Shown: in pieces, positions 36,063 through 38,369 of the stretch
How the letters are laid out: every line of letters begins with the position of its first letter
How positions within the stretch are numbered: the first letter of the stretch is position 1
NCBI GenBank assembly: GCA_021531615.1
Contig: JADYUE010000022.1
Coordinates: 1-38,369, forward strand
Direction of reading: 5' to 3'
DNA from: Fusobacterium varium
GTDB taxonomy: Bacteria; Fusobacteriota; Fusobacteriia; Fusobacteriales; Fusobacteriaceae
DNA length: 38,369 nt
Notes under the pieces: generated by a model
Databases searched by the model: none
The model's input: only the letters and a program-made list of their open reading frames with translations
Told to the model about the DNA's origin: nothing
Translations under genes and position numbers: made by a program

Positions 36063-36091
36063 TTGATACAAATTTTTCATTGTGGTATACT
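36063..36091 (+). promoter_or_regulatory. Promoter of the SLH protein gene
   Basis: TTGATA (36063-36068), 17-bp spacer, TATACT (36086-36091). Transcription would begin near 36098, which rules out any start codon before that point. Confidence 0.65.
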
Positions 36092-36130
36092 AATGAAAAG
36101 AGTTTGGCAGAAAATATAGTTGCAAAAGAG

Positions 36131-36586
36131 GTGAATAAAATAAAGATTTTTAAAGTTATATTAATAGGAGTTTTTATAAGTTTTAACTTATCTTATTCTC
36201 AATTAAACTATGAAGATGTAAGTAAGGAACACTGGGCATATTCTTCTATAGAGAATCTTGTTAATAGAGGTATAATAAAAGAAAATACCTATAAATTTAA
36301 TGGAAATGAGCCTCTAGCAAGATATGATTTTGCTTATAGTCTTTCCCAAGTTTTAAATACTATAGATTTAGAAAAAGCTAATAAGGAAGATTTAGATATA
36401 CTTCAAGCTTTGATACTTGAATTTTCGAAGGAGCTTAATAAGATAGGATTTGATACAAAAACATATAATGCTAAAATTGAGAATATTAATGAAACTGTTG
36501 AACTTTTGAGAAAAAGAATAGACGAAAATGAAAAAATTATAGATCAACTTTTGAAAAGAGTAGAAAAATTAGAGGAAAAAATCTAA
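36131..36586 (+). CDS. Small SLH-domain, coiled-coil envelope protein
   Basis: 151 residues from GTG 36131. Signal peptide [21 protein letters not shown], likely cleaved before QLNYEDV. One S-layer-homology domain follows ([21 protein letters not shown]..., then [14 protein letters not shown]). A C-terminal coiled coil of about 50 residues ends [23 protein letters not shown] plus coiled coil is the N-terminal tether of OmpM-like porins that link outer membrane to peptidoglycan, but no beta-barrel follows. The start is uncertain: an in-frame TTG at 36080 lies inside the promoter, and the good AGAGGTGA site overlaps the GTG, so TTG 36104 or a non-standard AUA at 36140 are alternatives. Confidence 0.75.
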   Translation: MNKIKIFKVILIGVFISFNLSYSQLNYEDVSKEHWAYSSIENLVNRGIIKENTYKFNGNEPLARYDFAYSLSQVLNTIDLEKANKEDLDILQALILEFSKELNKIGFDTKTYNAKIENINETVELLRKRIDENEKIIDQLLKRVEKLEEKI

Positions 36587-36624
36587 TATTTTTATTTATA
36601 AAAAAATCAGGGAGGGAATTTATA

Positions 36625-37974
36625 ATGGAAAAATTAGTATTTGATTATTCAAAGGCACTAGAATTTTTTAGTGAAGCAGAACTAGAAATGATGAAGGAAC
36701 AAGTTGCAGTAGCAGAAAAGTTTTTAAATGAAAAAAATGGAGCTGGAAATGATTATCTAGGTTGGATAGAACTACCTACAAACTATGATAAAGATGAGTT
36801 TGAAAGAATTAAAAAAGCAGCAGAAAAAATTAAAAATGATTCAGATGTACTTGTTGTAATTGGAATTGGAGGATCATATTTAGGAGCAAGAGCTGCTATA
36901 GATTTCTTATCTCATACATTCTATAATAGCTTAACTAAAGAACAAAGAAAAGCACCTGAAATTTACTATGTAGGAAATAATATTTCAAGTACATATTTAA
37001 AACATCTTTTAGATGTATTAGAAGGAAAAGATTATTCAATTAATGTTATTTCTAAATCAGGAACAACAACTGAACCAGCTATTGCTTTTAGAGTATTAAA
37101 AAAACATATAGAAGAAAAATATGGAAAAGATGCAGCAAAAGGAAGAATCTATGCAACAACTGATAAATCTAGAGGAGCATTAAAAAAATTAGCTGATGAA
37201 GAAGGGTACGAAACTTTTGTTATTCCTGATGATGTTGGTGGAAGATTTTCAGTTCTTACTCCAGTAGGACTTTTACCAATAGCTTGTAGTGGTGTAAATA
37301 TAGATGAACTTATGGAAGGAGCAAGAGCAGCTCAAAATGATTACTCAGCTTCATATGCAGAAAATGACTGCTATAAATATGCAGCTATTAGAAATATTTT
37401 AAACAGAAAAGGTAAAGAGATTGAGATGTTAATTAACTATGAGCCTAGATTACATTATTTAGGAGAATGGTGGAAACAACTATTTGGAGAATCAGAAGGA
37501 AAAGATGGAAAAGGATTATTCCCAGCAGCAGCAGACTTCAGTACTGATCTTCACTCAATGGGACAATATATTCAAGATGGAAGAAGAGTAATGTTTGAAA
37601 CAGCAGTACTTATAGGAGAACCTGAAGCTGATGTTATAATTGAAGAGGAAGCAGCAGATCTTGATGGATTAAACTATCTTGCTGGAAAAGGAATGGATTT
37701 TGTAAATAAAAAAGCAGCTCAAGGAACACTATTAGCTCACGTTGATGGTGGAGTTCCAAATCTTACAGTTACAATTCCTTCAGCTACTCCATTTAACTTA
37801 GGATATCTATTCTACTTCTTTGAAAAAGCATGTGGAATCAGTGGATACCTACTTGGAGTAAATCCATTTAACCAACCAGGAGTTGAATCATATAAAGCTA
37901 ATATGTTTGCTCTATTAGGTAAAAAAGGATATGAAAAAGAAGCTGAAATTTTAAATAAAAGATTAGAAAAATAG
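36625..37974 (+). CDS. pgi: Glucose-6-phosphate isomerase
   Basis: Interconverts glucose-6-phosphate and fructose-6-phosphate. 449 residues, the compact Firmicute-type length. [34 protein letters not shown], and [17 protein letters not shown] are PGI signatures, and the [10 protein letters not shown]-like [14 protein letters not shown] lies near the C-terminus. GGGAGGG lies 8 bases before the ATG. It follows the SLH gene by 38 bases without an obvious promoter and has its own terminator. Confidence 0.97.
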   Translation: MEKLVFDYSKALEFFSEAELEMMKEQVAVAEKFLNEKNGAGNDYLGWIELPTNYDKDEFERIKKAAEKIKNDSDVLVVIGIGGSYLGARAAIDFLSHTFYNSLTKEQRKAPEIYYVGNNISSTYLKHLLDVLEGKDYSINVISKSGTTTEPAIAFRVLKKHIEEKYGKDAAKGRIYATTDKSRGALKKLADEEGYETFVIPDDVGGRFSVLTPVGLLPIACSGVNIDELMEGARAAQNDYSASYAENDCYKYAAIRNILNRKGKEIEMLINYEPRLHYLGEWWKQLFGESEGKDGKGLFPAAADFSTDLHSMGQYIQDGRRVMFETAVLIGEPEADVIIEEEAADLDGLNYLAGKGMDFVNKKAAQGTLLAHVDGGVPNLTVTIPSATPFNLGYLFYFFEKACGISGYLLGVNPFNQPGVESYKANMFALLGKKGYEKEAEILNKRLEK

Positions 37975-37993
37975 TTATTAAATAATTTTAAAG

Positions 37994-38024
37994 AAGGGAA
38001 TTCAAATTTTGAGTTCCCTTTTTT
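37994..38024 (+). terminator. Terminator of pgi
   Basis: AAGGGAA (37994-38000) pairs with TTCCCTT (38014-38020), with inner TCAAA/TTTGA pairing, followed by a run of T. Confidence 0.85.
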
Positions 38025-38229
38025 GCTAATTTATGAAAAGAAAAATATAAAGATTTATAAAAAAATTATAATTAAAATTCTAATAAGTTATAGATTTTTT
38101 AAAAAATTTATTTATAGTATTGATTTGTTAAAATAAAAAGATAGAATATTTTTTACTATATTAAACTTAATAAAATCAAAGGTTAGTTGATAAAATAGAA
38201 AAAATATTCTAAAAAAATAAAAAAAGATG
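38021..38229. other. AT-rich gene-free stretch before the right-edge promoter
   Basis: No coding frame is seen. It contains AATATTTTTTACT (38145-38157), which also occurs twice in the origin region, and A-tracts just upstream of the promoter that could act as an UP element. Confidence 0.5.
38169..38188 (+). repeat. 20-bp element shared with the origin
   Basis: AATAAAATCAAAGGTTAGTT differs at one base from 21081-21100. It lies 41 bp upstream of the strong right-edge promoter. Confidence 0.5.
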
Positions 38230-38258
38230 TTGACGAAAAATAGTTTCTGTGATATTAT
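38230..38258 (+). promoter_or_regulatory. Strong stable-RNA-type promoter
   Basis: TTGACG (38230-38235), 17-bp spacer, TATTAT (38253-38258), preceded by A-tracts. Transcription would start near 38265. Confidence 0.75.
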
Positions 38259-38263
38259 AACTG

Positions 38264-38369
38264 ATGTGCCGCAGGAAAGCGGAACACAAAAGAAAAAGTA
38301 AAAAGGACATTAGCAACAGAATAGAGAAAGATGATAAAATCAACAAACAATAAATTGGTGTAAATATCA
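38264..38369 (+). other. Untranslated leader running off the window
   Basis: No reading frame is seen. TGTG-CCGC (38266-38273) pairs with GCGG...CACA just downstream to form a hairpin. A strong promoter with a long structured leader would suit an rRNA operon, but no rRNA sequence is reached before the window ends. Confidence 0.4.

Overview
The window is strongly AT-rich DNA from a Gram-negative anaerobe. It is almost certainly the replication-origin region of a Fusobacterium chromosome. Pointers to Fusobacterium are the low GC, a six-gene rnfCDGEAB operon, GyrA with Ser79/Gly83 in its quinolone region (the wild-type Fusobacterium numbering), a small SLH/coiled-coil envelope protein, and the mix of a diderm-style envelope with Bacillus-like gene orders. 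Species was not resolved.

Layout. Positions 1-53 hold the first codons of a FucO-type alcohol dehydrogenase. From 288 to 20537 every gene lies on the minus strand. Read from the origin outward they are rep (plasmid-type initiator), an S4-domain gene (yaaA), recF, a DciA-like gene, gyrB, gyrA, a Usp-like gene, a YfcE-type phosphodiesterase, pheS, pheT, sdaA, pth and rnfCDGEAB. From 21474 to 26964 every gene lies on the plus strand: rpmH, rnpA, yidD, yidC, jag, mnmE and mnmG. Strand usage therefore switches at the 936-bp gene-free stretch 20538-21473, as expected at a bidirectional origin. Farther right are an oligopeptide-binding lipoprotein/periplasmic protein (minus), the run mfd-mazG-rqcP-ispE-spoVG, an iron-sulfur flavoprotein, a LUD-domain protein (minus), tRNA-Gln(TTG) (minus), a small SLH protein, pgi, and a strong rRNA-type promoter firing off the right edge.

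Most notable: where a bacterial chromosome normally carries dnaA-dnaN between rpmH and recF, this one carries a 596-residue protein resembling plasmid RepA-type initiators. The adjacent intergenic region carries seven same-orientation copies of an iteron-like motif, core TGTATATGAAYAAWAATAA, next to an extremely AT-rich block. Eleven more copies are scattered over the window: in the gyrB-gyrA gap, inside the dciA-like and mfd coding sequences, in a terminator loop, and beside other terminators. A DciA-type helicase-loader homologue with a zinc ribbon sits in the same cluster. No exact DnaA box was seen. This looks like a chromosomal origin run by, or at least combined with, a plasmid-like Rep/iteron system. 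That is inference from the sequence and was not tested.

Other genes form ordinary housekeeping units: topology (gyrBA), repair (recF, mfd), translation (pheST, pth, rnpA, rpmH, rqcP), tRNA wobble modification (mnmEG), membrane insertion (yidC/yidD/jag), isoprenoids (ispE), and energy conservation (Rnf, serine deamination).
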